Shown in pieces: positions 37,657 through 46,174 of a stretch of 64,000 bases of DNA (position 1 is its first letter; every line of letters starts with the position of its first letter). The stretch is from an uncultured Ruminococcus sp. GTDB lineage: Bacteria; Bacillota_A; Clostridia; Oscillospirales; Ruminococcaceae. The notes beneath the pieces are model-generated. The model was not told where the DNA came from, ran no database searches, and worked only from the letters and a program-made list of their open reading frames with translations. A program made the position numbers and the translations under genes. The stretch covers positions 34,090 to 98,089 of the forward strand of contig ONBA01000019.1 of assembly GCA_900315975.1 (NCBI GenBank), given 5' to 3'.

Positions 37657-37820
37657 TCAAAACCGGCAGGAAAAATATGTTTTATTATTTTTTTTGTTGA
37701 TTTTGTATAATTGTAGAGGATCATTTTGTAAAATATATCGTCAGCCGTTTTCCGCCTCTCACCTTTTTGGAGCAATATCAGTACGGATAATTCATATAAT
37801 TGATGAATACCGATACACTA

Positions 37821-37849
37821 TTTACAACACATTTAAAAAATGATATAAT
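37821..37849 (+). promoter_or_regulatory. Promoter of the glycerate kinase gene
   Basis: TTTACA (37821-37826) and TATAAT (37844-37849), 17 bp apart, 30 bases before the ATG. The spacer 37471-37878 otherwise holds only the divergent fibre-operon promoter. Confidence 0.8.
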
Positions 37850-37878
37850 GGAACTAACAAAATATCCGGAGGCGCAAA

Positions 37879-39018
37879 ATGAAAGCAGTTATCGCAATGG
37901 ATTCATTCAAGGGCAGCATTTCTTCGGTCGAAGCCGGAAATGCCGCAGCAGATGGGATACGCCGTGTTTTTCCCGATGCTGATACAATAATAAAGCCAGT
38001 TGCCGACGGCGGAGAAGGTACGGTCGAAGCCCTCATCAGCGGACTGAACGGACGCTCATGCGAGGCGGAGGTCTCCGATCCTCTTGGCAGAAAAATAACC
38101 GCAAAATACGGCATTCTGCCCGATAATACCGCAGTTATCGAAATGGCTGCGGCTTCGGGACTGACTCTGCTTTCCCCCAGTGAACGCGATCCGATGTCCG
38201 CGACCACTTACGGAACGGGAGAGCTGACCCTCTCCGCGATACGGAATGGCTGCCGCAATTTCATGATCGGTATAGGCGGAAGCGCAACGAATGACGGCGG
38301 TATCGGCTGTTTGCAGGCTCTCGGCTTCGGTATGCTCGATGAAAAAGGTCAGCAGGTCGTATCAGGCGCAAGAGGTCTGTCGCGGCTTGCGGAAATAACA
38401 GACGCAAATGCCGTCCCCGAACTCAGGGAGTGCAGCTTCAAGGTCGCCTGCGACGTCACAAATCCGCTTTGCGGCGAAAACGGGTGCAGCGCTGTATTTG
38501 CCCCGCAAAAAGGCGCAAAAGCAGAGCAGATACCTGTAATGGACGGCTATCTCCGCGATTTCGCAGAGCTGACAAAAAGCTATGCTCCGGCAGCATCACC
38601 TGATACTCCCGGAACAGGTGCGGCGGGTGGTCTCGGATTTGCGCTGATGTACTATCTCAACGCCGCATTTGAACCCGGAGTTGACCTGATAATGCGCGAA
38701 ACAGGGCTTGAAGCTGCGATCGCGGACGCGGATATCGTCATCACGGGCGAGGGCTGTCTCGACGGTCAGACCGCTATGGGAAAGGCTCCAGCCGGCATTG
38801 CAAGAATAGCGAAGAAATACGGGAAGCCTGTTATCGCGTTCAGCGGAGCTGTCAAAAGCGGAGAGTGTCTTTGCGGGCAGAACGGTATAGACGCATATTT
38901 CCCTATTTTAAGGGAAATCTCCACACTCGAGCAGGCTATGGACAAGGCTAATGCGTACCGTAATCTCGCCGACACGGCGGAACAGGTCTTCAGGACCATA
39001 AAACTATTTTCAAAGTGA
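37879..39018 (+). CDS. glxK: Glycerate kinase
   Basis: A 379-residue member of the GarK/GlxK glycerate kinase family, which phosphorylates D-glycerate with ATP. The N-terminus MKAVIAMDSFKGS, PVADGGEGTVEAL, the GGSATNDGGIGCLQALG motif, the GTGAAGGLGFAL loop and the ending VITGEGCLDGQTAMGKAP are all diagnostic and in the right order. The ATG follows CCGGAGG. It is co-transcribed with the carbonic anhydrase gene, ten bases downstream. Confidence 0.95.
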   Translation: MKAVIAMDSFKGSISSVEAGNAAADGIRRVFPDADTIIKPVADGGEGTVEALISGLNGRSCEAEVSDPLGRKITAKYGILPDNTAVIEMAAASGLTLLSPSERDPMSATTYGTGELTLSAIRNGCRNFMIGIGGSATNDGGIGCLQALGFGMLDEKGQQVVSGARGLSRLAEITDANAVPELRECSFKVACDVTNPLCGENGCSAVFAPQKGAKAEQIPVMDGYLRDFAELTKSYAPAASPDTPGTGAAGGLGFALMYYLNAAFEPGVDLIMRETGLEAAIADADIVITGEGCLDGQTAMGKAPAGIARIAKKYGKPVIAFSGAVKSGECLCGQNGIDAYFPILREISTLEQAMDKANAYRNLADTAEQVFRTIKLFSK

Positions 39019-39028
39019 GGTAACAGCT

Positions 39029-39598
39029 ATGAAATCATACAGAATAACAGCGGAGGAAGCCAAGAAAAGGCTTATCACCGGCAATCAGAAGTACATCGAG
39101 TCCGACGGGCTCACAAGCAGTGTCTCACCTGATACGCTTCTGAGGTTCAGCCGGAGCGGTCAGCAGCCATACGCGATAATCATTACCTGCTCGGATTCAA
39201 GGGTAGTCCCGGAGCTGATATTCTCGGCAGGCATCGGCGACCTTTTCGTTATCAGAGTTGCCGGCAACGTTATCGACTCCCACCAGCTCGGCAGCATAGA
39301 ATACGCCGCAGAGCACCTCGGTACGGGACTTATCGTGGTTCTCGGACACGATCACTGCGGTGCCGTTGACGCCGCTATGAACCATGAGCCTGACGGATAT
39401 ATAAAGTACATCACGGACGAGATAGTGAAGGCGATCGGCGATGAAAAGGACGAGGTCAAAGCCTGCTGCCTGAACGTAAAGCACAGCTGCGATATTATCA
39501 AGCACAGCCTGCAAATTCAGAAGGACGAGGAGGAGTACGGACTGAAGGTGCTCGGAGCCATCTATCACCTCGAAAGCGGTGAGGTCGAATTCCTTTGA
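39029..39598 (+). CDS. Beta-class carbonic anhydrase
   Basis: A 189-residue zinc enzyme interconverting CO2 and bicarbonate. Zinc and active-site residues are visible in CSDSRVVPE (Cys and Asp-Arg dyad) and GHDHCGAV (His and second Cys), with RVAGNVI between them. Length and motif spacing match beta carbonic anhydrases. The ATG follows GTGAGG. The stop lies 17 bases from the end of the convergent LRR gene, and no terminator hairpin was seen between them. Confidence 0.95.
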   Translation: MKSYRITAEEAKKRLITGNQKYIESDGLTSSVSPDTLLRFSRSGQQPYAIIITCSDSRVVPELIFSAGIGDLFVIRVAGNVIDSHQLGSIEYAAEHLGTGLIVVLGHDHCGAVDAAMNHEPDGYIKYITDEIVKAIGDEKDEVKACCLNVKHSCDIIKHSLQIQKDEEEYGLKVLGAIYHLESGEVEFL

Positions 39599-39615
39599 TA
39601 TGGCAAGCGGCTTGT

Positions 39616-41253
39616 TCAGATACCGTGAGCCTTCAGGATCTTTTCAAATTCCCGTAAATATTCCGGATATTTGGCGCTGATCTTTCTGAAATACCTATAG
39701 CAGAAAGTGCGGTGGGCTCTCAGGAAATCAAAGTACATATCAACAGGCGGTTCGTGGCCGAGACGGTCGCTTCTCAGCACATCTACCGCTATGAGAGCCT
39801 TTTTCGATTTTGTAACTTTCAGATTGATCTTCTCTCTGCAATCCTGCCAGCCCGTCATTAATAATCTTTCCCTGAGCGTGGCAAGCGCACTGTTATCGTC
39901 CGAACTGATACGCTGCTTCTCAAAGATCGAGTCTATGAACCGTCTGTCATAGACAGTACGTCCGGAAGGTGCAGAGCAGGGCGTGAAAGCTAATGTCATC
40001 AGTCTCGTAACTGTCAATGTTACCAGTTCTCTGGGCGGGATATACTTTGTATATGTCCCGCCCTTGTAATTGAACGATACTTTCCTCAGCTCAAAGCAGT
40101 ACAGCGAGAATATCCTGTCCTCGGGACAGAAATCCTCAAAGATTATCTCCCGCAGATCATATGCGTTTATTGCATTCCTGCCGATACGCACATGACCCTT
40201 GATCCTTATCTTGTCCCATTCCTCATCAACTGTCCATGCCGGAAGAAAATCTGCAACAGGCGTTATGACGCAGCTGTCATCGCTGTCATCATAGTCGGTC
40301 TCGGCCGGTCCGTTGTACTTCCTATTCTTATCAGGAAAATAATTGGCGACTGTTACATATTCCGGAAAAGCATAATTCTGCTTGCTCTCTTCATTTTCGG
40401 GAAGCACTACAATACCCGGGCGAACTCTGTAACCGCGTGTTTCACGTTTATCGCAAACTGCATTCCGGTAAAAGCGTACCTTCCCGCACTCTGAAAGATC
40501 AATGCTGAACCCCCACAAAGACGCGCAGCAGAAAGTTATCGAAGCCGCTTTGAATTTTATCGGAATGTCCTGTTTACAGTATGTACTGTTCACATGGAGA
40601 ACGGTCAGGTCAGATTTATCGGGATAGGTACACACAACCTGATTGTTTTCGATCAAAGGTGTTCCGGAAAAGACGTCCGCGTTATTGATGCCCGGAGTGA
40701 GCGCTTCTACAGCGAAGTCCTCAAGTCCGCTGCGACAGAAAGCCTGATATCCCATGTTGCAGAGGCTTTCCGGGAACTCGATGTATCTCAGAGCTTTGCA
40801 GAACATGAAGCATCTTTCTCCGATGTTCTTCAGTGTCCGCGGCAGCAGTACCTTTTCCAGTGCTTTGCATTCATAAAAAGTATAGGCTGATAATGAAGTG
40901 ATACCGTCTTCAAATACAGCCTTTTTCACATTGCAGCCTTTGAAAACGCCTTCACCGAGCCTGCGTATCTTTTCGTGGATATAGACCGTAGTGCAGGAGC
41001 TTTTTTCAAAAGTATGTCCGCGTATCTCATCAACAGGCATTCCGTCAATTGAGTACGGTATAAGAAGCTGTTTCAGCTTTTTCCCGTGATATCCGGTTAT
41101 CTTTACGCTGTGACGCTTCTTGCGGAAGGAATAGCCTTCCTCAACAGCCTCCTTTGAGGTCAGAGCAATGTGCGGCACTGTATTCGGAACAGCCTTGAAA
41201 AGCTTCGGGAAATATATCTGCGGCTCCTTGAAAAATAAAGGCTTCTGTCTCAC
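39616..41253 (-). CDS. Leucine-rich-repeat (LRR_5, BspA-like) protein
   Basis: A 545-residue protein without signal peptide. Residues about 60-190 hold BspA-like LRR_5 repeats (RRLGEGVFKGC, LSAYTFYECKALEKVLLP, NIGERCFMFCKALRYIEFP); a second stretch with VRIGRNAINAYDLREIIF occurs near 375. The last 130 residues are helical and basic. Start GTG at 41253 follows GGGGTG. Proteins of this kind are common in Ruminococcus; function is unknown, and the lack of a signal suggests a cytosolic or non-classically exported role. Confidence 0.75.
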   Translation of the reverse strand: MRQKPLFFKEPQIYFPKLFKAVPNTVPHIALTSKEAVEEGYSFRKKRHSVKITGYHGKKLKQLLIPYSIDGMPVDEIRGHTFEKSSCTTVYIHEKIRRLGEGVFKGCNVKKAVFEDGITSLSAYTFYECKALEKVLLPRTLKNIGERCFMFCKALRYIEFPESLCNMGYQAFCRSGLEDFAVEALTPGINNADVFSGTPLIENNQVVCTYPDKSDLTVLHVNSTYCKQDIPIKFKAASITFCCASLWGFSIDLSECGKVRFYRNAVCDKRETRGYRVRPGIVVLPENEESKQNYAFPEYVTVANYFPDKNRKYNGPAETDYDDSDDSCVITPVADFLPAWTVDEEWDKIRIKGHVRIGRNAINAYDLREIIFEDFCPEDRIFSLYCFELRKVSFNYKGGTYTKYIPPRELVTLTVTRLMTLAFTPCSAPSGRTVYDRRFIDSIFEKQRISSDDNSALATLRERLLMTGWQDCREKINLKVTKSKKALIAVDVLRSDRLGHEPPVDMYFDFLRAHRTFCYRYFRKISAKYPEYLREFEKILKAHGI

Positions 41254-41280
41254 ATTATCACCCCGGTATTATAAAATGAA

Positions 41281-41300
41281 CTGCCTTCCGAAGAAGGCAG
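41281..41300 (-). terminator. Terminator of the tRNA-like transcript
   Basis: Perfect 8 bp stem CTGCCTTC / GAAGGCAG with loop CGAA, followed on the minus strand by TTCATTTTATAAT. Confidence 0.75.
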
Positions 41301-41314
41301 CATTATCCAGATCA

Positions 41315-41388
41315 AGCCCGCTGACGGAGTTGAACCGCCGTACACCAAGTCGGACAGACCGGTGCTCTTGCCGTTGAGTTATACGGGC
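41315..41388 (-). tRNA. tRNA-Asp-like RNA (GTC), divergent or pseudo-tRNA
   Basis: On the minus strand a 74-base cloverleaf can be drawn: acceptor GCCCGTA/AGCGGGC, D arm ACTC-AACGGCAA-GAGC with the GG, anticodon loop CTGTCCG (T33, anticodon GTC), and T arm GGCGG-TTCAACT-CCGTC. It has defects: A7-A66, A10-C25 and a C-T mismatch in the anticodon stem, and C rather than a purine at position 37. CCA is not encoded. It has its own strong promoter and terminator. It is either a degenerate tRNA-Asp or a tRNA-like regulatory RNA. Confidence 0.5.
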
Positions 41389-41449
41389 TGTCGGGCGGCA
41401 AGCCGCATCTGCTGAGGACAGCTGTTTTTGTTAAACTACCGATATTCTG

Positions 41450-41478
41450 AGTATATCACAGTGAATTCAGAATGTCAA
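41450..41478 (-). promoter_or_regulatory. Promoter of the tRNA-like transcript
   Basis: TTGACA (41473-41478) and TATACT (41450-41455), 17 bp apart. The expected leader (about 41443-41389) contains a GCGG-CTTG-CCGC hairpin before the tRNA-like fold. Confidence 0.8.
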
Positions 41479-41682
41479 GGTACACTTGAACGTCCTCATG
41501 CTGAACGTGTCTGCTGTTGATCCGGGAGTTGTCCTAAAATTTATATACCTTGAGGTCAACAAAAATCTTTCAGAGACTATTAAACCTGCCGGCTTCCATA
41601 TCCCACTCATTACAAGTAAACTATGCGTCTGCGATCACGTTCCTGCACTTTATGTTACTTTCATATGGACTGCAATTTTGTG

Positions 41683-41700
41683 AATTACAAATTTGTAATT
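41683..41700. promoter_or_regulatory. Perfect 18 bp palindrome ahead of the SH3 lipoprotein gene
   Basis: AATTACAAATTTGTAATT is its own reverse complement and lies about 85 bases before the lipoprotein start, near a TATTAT (41727-41732). It is a candidate operator; the cognate regulator is not known. Confidence 0.45.
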
Positions 41701-41785
41701 CTGAGCACATTTCGCGATCAATGTGGTATTATACAATTACACCAAGGACATCAAGTCTGAAAAAAAATGAAATGAGGTAATGATT

Positions 41786-42790
41786 ATGAAAAAAATTATA
41801 TCCTGTCTTGCAATGCTCACATTATTTGCTTCCATGGTTTCATGCGGAAGTTCAGAAAGCAGCTCTACAACTGAAAAAGCAATCTCTTCCGAAGTAACTA
41901 CAGCTGCATCAACTACATCAGAAGCTGATAAGGAAACAACAACTGCTGCAAATAAAAAACCTGAAATCAGCAGCACAGCAGAATCTTCAAAGCTCGGAAA
42001 ATCTCTCTTCGGAGGCTCTGTCACGGCTGATACAGCAGTAAAAAAGACAGCTGATGCAAATTCTGAAACGCTGCTGACAATCCCCGACGGAACGCAGATC
42101 GGCGTATTTGAAAGCGGTGCTGACGGTTGGTTTATGACAGATTTCAAGGAAACAGTCGGCTACATTCCTGCAAAAAATGTCAAAGAAATCACTCCTTATG
42201 ATCCGGAACTCGGCGGCGATAACGTACTTGGCGGCTCTGTAACCAAAGATGTCGATATGATGAGCGGTACACATTCCTATGCAGAGGCTCTTGTAACGAT
42301 CCCGAATGGCACACAGGTCAATTATTATGTACTCGCCTCTGATTCAAACTGGTGTGTCGTAAGCTATCAGGGTAAGGCAGGCTATGTGGAAAGCAAATAT
42401 ATCAAAGCTATAGAGGACTATAATATGGCGGACGGTTCTTCGGCAGGGCAGCATTCAGGTGATGATTTCCTCGGTACATGGAGTGCTGGCAGAATTTATG
42501 TCACCATTGAAAAGAGCGGAGAAGGTTACGAAGCAGCGGTCAAATGGTCGAGCAGTGCAGCAGAATCGACAAATTGGACGTACAGCTGCGAATTCAACGG
42601 AGAATACCTCGATTCTACAAACGGCCGCTGCGTGAATTCGATTTATGAAGAGAACGGAAATGTATCTGAAACAGTACGTTATACAAACGGCTGTGCACAT
42701 TTCCGACTCAATGGCAATGGTACTCTGATATGGGAGGATTTAAGGGATAATACCGTTGGCGGCGATACTGAATTAATGAAGATCTCCTGA
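41786..42790 (+). CDS. Lipoprotein with two bacterial SH3 domains
   Basis: A 334-residue lipoprotein: MKKIISCLAMLTLFASMVSC is a lipoprotein signal with lipobox Cys20, followed by a Ser/Thr-rich spacer (about 21-70). Two SH3b domains follow (about 75-128, with TADANSETLLTIPDGTQI and WFMTDFKETVGYIPAKNV; about 145-205, with NWCVVSYQGKAGYVESKYI), then a beta-sheet C-terminal domain (about 225-334). SH3b domains usually bind cell-wall peptides. Start ATG at 41786 has GAGG eight bases upstream; an ATG six bases earlier is less well placed. Confidence 0.85.
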   Translation: MKKIISCLAMLTLFASMVSCGSSESSSTTEKAISSEVTTAASTTSEADKETTTAANKKPEISSTAESSKLGKSLFGGSVTADTAVKKTADANSETLLTIPDGTQIGVFESGADGWFMTDFKETVGYIPAKNVKEITPYDPELGGDNVLGGSVTKDVDMMSGTHSYAEALVTIPNGTQVNYYVLASDSNWCVVSYQGKAGYVESKYIKAIEDYNMADGSSAGQHSGDDFLGTWSAGRIYVTIEKSGEGYEAAVKWSSSAAESTNWTYSCEFNGEYLDSTNGRCVNSIYEENGNVSETVRYTNGCAHFRLNGNGTLIWEDLRDNTVGGDTELMKIS

Positions 42791-42799
42791 TATGAATTC

Positions 42800-42826
42800 A
42801 GCTCCATGTGTGCGGCACATGGAGCT
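42800..42826. terminator. Terminator between lipoprotein and U32-like genes
   Basis: Perfect 11 bp stem AGCTCCATGTG / CACATGGAGCT with loop TGCGG, followed by TTTATGTTTT; serves the lipoprotein gene and possibly the convergent gene. Confidence 0.88.
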
Positions 42827-42843
42827 TTATGTTTTACAGTTAT

Positions 42844-43770
42844 TCAGAAAAGATCCAGCATACTGTCGAGATAGATCTCTTCCCGGACAGTTAGCTGGTA
42901 TTCCGGCTTTGTGAGGTAATAAAGCAGAAATTCGAGATTGACAGCACTTCCGAGTCCCCTGCCCTCTATTTTGAAATTTGAAAACCCGAGCGGCAGATAT
43001 GTGTTGATGATGTCATCTGTACTGATAAATCCGGGATTTTTCATTGCCTTTGAAAAACGGTATCCGTCTTTGGCATCAGGTGCGGTACATATGTGCTCGG
43101 GACAGTTTTCACCGAGATTTTTCCGGCTTACATTTTCATAGCATACTTTTCTGTCTTTACAATAAAACGAGCAGCATTCATTGCACAGAAACTCGACTTT
43201 ATCTTTCTGAATCTGCGAGAGCGTATCAAGTTTATCGTACAGCTTATTCAGTCTGAAATCCGGAACAACATATTTAAAATCGCACCGCTCCGTTTCCTTT
43301 AAAAACTGCCCGAAATCAGTCTGGACCTTTGTGGTCGATGAAACGAAATAAAGGCCGGGATAATTATTCTTAATATGTTCAAGCAGAAGCTCCGAGTGGA
43401 TTATTACGCCGTTCTGTACACCTTTGCTTCCGGCGAAAAGCTCGCACAGGGCATTGCATTTTCTGTCGGTGAGATGTTCTGGTTTTAAAAGTGAATTGCT
43501 GAAAGTGAGCCTTGAATAAATACCGTATTCATTCATAAGAGCAAGTACATCTTCAGCTTCACATTCGCCGAAACCTGCTCGTCCGCCGCCCCAGATACAA
43601 TCAGCCGGAGCACCATAGACGGATGCTATTTCACACCAGTCGTAGAAATATTCCCGGTGTTCACGGTACAACGGCAGAAACACACTGTACAGGTCATAGA
43701 ACTCAAACAGCCCTGGAAGATGAAAATATGCCTTATTGCGTGTCACGTTTTCCATATGTGATAATACCAT
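42844..43770 (-). CDS. U32-peptidase-like cysteine-rich protein
   Basis: A 308-residue soluble protein, tentatively related to U32 peptidase/UbiU-UbiV-type proteins. Supporting points are a barrel-like N-terminal half (YFHLPGLFEFYDLYSVF, SRLTFSNSLL, FVSSTTKVQTDF), a cysteine cluster CNECCSFYC-DRKVC with later Cys residues that could hold an Fe-S cluster, and FKIEGRGLGS near the end, like the FKIEGR motif of U32 proteins. Start ATG at 43770; an in-frame ATG at 43755 is possible and neither has a well-spaced ribosome site. The function is not known. Confidence 0.5.
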   Translation of the reverse strand: MVLSHMENVTRNKAYFHLPGLFEFYDLYSVFLPLYREHREYFYDWCEIASVYGAPADCIWGGGRAGFGECEAEDVLALMNEYGIYSRLTFSNSLLKPEHLTDRKCNALCELFAGSKGVQNGVIIHSELLLEHIKNNYPGLYFVSSTTKVQTDFGQFLKETERCDFKYVVPDFRLNKLYDKLDTLSQIQKDKVEFLCNECCSFYCKDRKVCYENVSRKNLGENCPEHICTAPDAKDGYRFSKAMKNPGFISTDDIINTYLPLGFSNFKIEGRGLGSAVNLEFLLYYLTKPEYQLTVREEIYLDSMLDLF

Positions 43771-43883
43771 TCCCTTTAATTCAGACTAATAAATAGCATA
43801 TATTTACTGCACTTCCGCCCTTTTAACAGGTTTTATACTTGCATTTATAGTTTATGAACACGAGTTTACTCAGCCGTATCAGT

Positions 43884-44120
43884 TCATATAAAGCTACGCT
43901 TTCTCAGGCTGATATTGAATGCAGGCGTAATAACATCGTCTCCGTCATTTAAGGGAGTTTTGTGTGCAGAGCAAGCCTCTGTCAGCTCCCTGAGACCTGC
44001 TTTCTGAAATATAACGCCGCATATTCCGCCGCCTGCCCATAAGCCGCTGTTAGCAGCATTTACTACAGCATCGACTTTCTGGTCTGCACAGGAAGCATTC
44101 AATAACTCTATTTTACTCAT
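43884..44120 (-). pseudogene. Truncated macro (ADP-ribose-binding) domain protein
   Basis: A 78-residue reading frame that starts as a macro domain (VDAVVNAANSGLWAGGGICG, then GDDVITPAFNIS) but stops less than half-way through; full domains have 140 or more residues. The remaining sequence down to 43790 does not resume the family in any frame. ATG at 44120 follows AAAGGTCGG. It lies 15 bases after the metallophosphatase gene in the same transcript, and the two may once have worked together on ADP-ribosyl or nucleotide substrates. Confidence 0.75.
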
Positions 44121-44135
44121 AATAACCGACCTTTC

Positions 44136-44819
44136 TTACAACACTTCAACGCCGTGAAACAGGAAGTGCATCTTATCTATTCGCTTGTCAGTATGCCAGT
44201 GTCCAAGATACCATGCTTCATATTCAATCTTGTCCTCGATGGTATCAAGCCATTCTTCTGTGCTGTTATCGACTCTGGACTGATCTATCCCTGAAAGGAA
44301 GCATTCTGTTGGTATATACTTTGCAGGACAGGTATGCGAGAATACAACGTCTATTTTGTTTTCTGAGAGTTGTTTTTCCACATATTCCTTTATTCTTGGT
44401 GAAGGCTGCTCATCCGGCCACCATCTGTAGCCGTTTCTCAGTCGGTAATACTTATCAACGCTGTAAGCTCCGCCGATTACTATGCATTTCTTTCCTTCAA
44501 TATCAAAGATCTCGCCGTCTATAGGAAATAATAGGTTTGGGAAATCTTCTTCGTACATAACACGACCGCCATTCCATTCTTTTTCCTTGTATGAAGCTAT
44601 ATTCTGAGGACGGTTCTCATGATTTCCGTGAATGCAGAAGAATGTGGATTCGAGTTTGCTCATTGCTGTTTTGAGTCCAATATCGTTCAGAGTGCCTGTA
44701 TAGTTTACTCCGACATCGCCAAGAATAACGATAATATCATCTTTTGATGGCCTATATCTTACGAATAATTCATATATCGAATCGAGGTCACCGTGTATAT
44801 CTCCTGTTATATATACCAT
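44136..44819 (-). CDS. Calcineurin-like metallophosphoesterase
   Basis: A 227-residue phosphoesterase with the full metal-binding set: GDIHGD near the N-terminus, GDVGVN, GNHENRP, a histidine in VVFSHTCP and GHWHTDK near the end. Related to the Ser/Thr-protein-phosphatase-like group of small metallophosphatases; the substrate is unknown. The start is the ATG at 44819, for which AAGGAAGG eight bases upstream is the ribosome site; a GTG three codons earlier would sit on top of that site. It heads a transcript with the macro-domain remnant. Confidence 0.88.
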   Translation of the reverse strand: MVYITGDIHGDLDSIYELFVRYRPSKDDIIVILGDVGVNYTGTLNDIGLKTAMSKLESTFFCIHGNHENRPQNIASYKEKEWNGGRVMYEEDFPNLLFPIDGEIFDIEGKKCIVIGGAYSVDKYYRLRNGYRWWPDEQPSPRIKEYVEKQLSENKIDVVFSHTCPAKYIPTECFLSGIDQSRVDNSTEEWLDTIEDKIEYEAWYLGHWHTDKRIDKMHFLFHGVEVL

Positions 44820-44860
44820 TCTTTTCACCTTCCTTAATTGTTTTCTCTGTATTTTTTACT

Positions 44861-44889
44861 ATGATATCACAAGCTTTACTGCTTGTCAA
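44861..44889 (-). promoter_or_regulatory. Promoter of the metallophosphatase gene
   Basis: TTGACA (44884-44889) and TATCAT (44861-44866), 17 bp apart on the minus strand. Confidence 0.75.
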
Positions 44890-45189
44890 GGCGTTTTTCA
44901 TTCATCATAAGACTCAAATAAGCCAGTCATGTATATTTATTCAACATAATTCTCAACATCGTCGAGAATTACTCCTTTTTTACAATACTGGTATAAGCGT
45001 CTATGTCGTAATATCTGATTTTGACATTGGTACCAACCTTGAGCTTATTTAAGGTACTGGGGAAAAGCTTCGTCTTCACTGTATTCCTTCCTCGGTTCTG
45101 TTATACGTTCCTGCATTCGTATTGATTCATAAGAGAATTCAATTGAAAAGATTAAGGCTGCCTAGGAAGCCTTAGTTATCATAAAAAAA

Positions 45190-45221
45190 TCAGCAGCCTG
45201 AAACCGAACTTCAGCTGCTGA
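45190..45221 (-). terminator. Terminator, leftward
   Basis: Stem TCAGCAGC / GCTGCTGA (45190-45197 and 45214-45221) followed on the minus strand by seven T (45183-45189). It ends the transcript of the gene at 45419, about 200 bases beyond its stop codon. The stretch 45222-45418 holds nothing recognisable. Confidence 0.82.
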
Positions 45222-45418
45222 GGGGAAAGTTTTTATTGCAGTTACGAATTTTTACATTTGATAATGTAATTGCCCATGCAGCAACTCATATCTTTAACAC
45301 TAAACATACAGTTTAAACACTTAGTCCTGCACGGATTTTATTAATAACGGAAACCATTAACTCTAAACCCGAACATTCTAAGACGATAATCTTAAAAAAA
45401 CTGCAAACGGAACGAAGC

Positions 45419-45922
45419 TTAAATATCCACCTCCATTTCAACGGTATTATTCACATAATCAAGCGCGGTCTGTGCCTTTGCAAGTGTCTCAGAAAGCGCA
45501 TCATAATCATTCTGTGCAAGCTCAATATCATAATTGGCGTAAGTGTATTCAATAACACTTTTAAGTCCAACGGCTCTTTCGCGCTGTATTGGAAGCGCAT
45601 TTTTCATACCCGATAACGTCGAGCATCTTTTGGTAAGCTGAGGAATGTAAACAAGCATTTCGTCGATCGTAATGTTGAATTCCGGTATCACTGTTGTGCA
45701 GTTGAACACATTTAGAATGTGCTTTAATCTGCGTATCTTCCCTTCAATCTCAGCCATCTGAGTCTTTGTCTCAGTGTAGTCGTACTTAGGGCGAACCATT
45801 TCGAGATCCTCTCCCTGTGCTGCAACGAAGGTCTTGCAGTTGTACTCGCGGGTGTTAAGTGTGGCAAGCTCGTCTTTAAGCTGACGGAGCAGCTTGGCTG
45901 CCTGTGCGGATGTCATTTTCAT
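45419..45922 (-). CDS. Helical protein of unknown function (possibly DIP1984-like)
   Basis: A 167-residue cytosolic, strongly alpha-helical protein with heptad-like regions at about 5-25, 55-75 and 105-160. No signal or membrane helix is seen. It resembles only loosely the DIP1984/septicolysin-type small helical proteins in length and pattern (KLLRQLKDELATLNTRE at the start, AQTALDYVNNTVEMEVDI at the end), so I leave the family open. ATG at 45922 follows AAAAGGAGGAAAA, an excellent ribosome site, so the gene is real and probably well translated. Confidence 0.75.
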   Translation of the reverse strand: MKMTSAQAAKLLRQLKDELATLNTREYNCKTFVAAQGEDLEMVRPKYDYTETKTQMAEIEGKIRRLKHILNVFNCTTVIPEFNITIDEMLVYIPQLTKRCSTLSGMKNALPIQRERAVGLKSVIEYTYANYDIELAQNDYDALSETLAKAQTALDYVNNTVEMEVDI

Positions 45923-46174
45923 AGTGTTTTCCTCCTTTTAGTATGCTGATCGAGTTTTTCTTTTCGTCTGTACCCATTATATCATAGGCAATGTTCAATT
46001 GTTTTTTTTTCGTCAGCACAGCAACAACTGTGCATTTTCTTTTTTAATGATACAGCATTCAAGGTTGAATGTCAATATCATTTCCATTAATCATAATATC
46101 ACTTCTGATGTCCAAAATTTAAGGCAAGTTTACCGAATGGGCAGTAAAACAGGAGAGTTCAAAGGAGGATCCAT

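Noticed and set aside
45222..45418. Spacer examined for a small RNA or gene
   Set aside because: AT-rich with no consensus promoter, hairpin or reading frame beyond the terminator at 45190.
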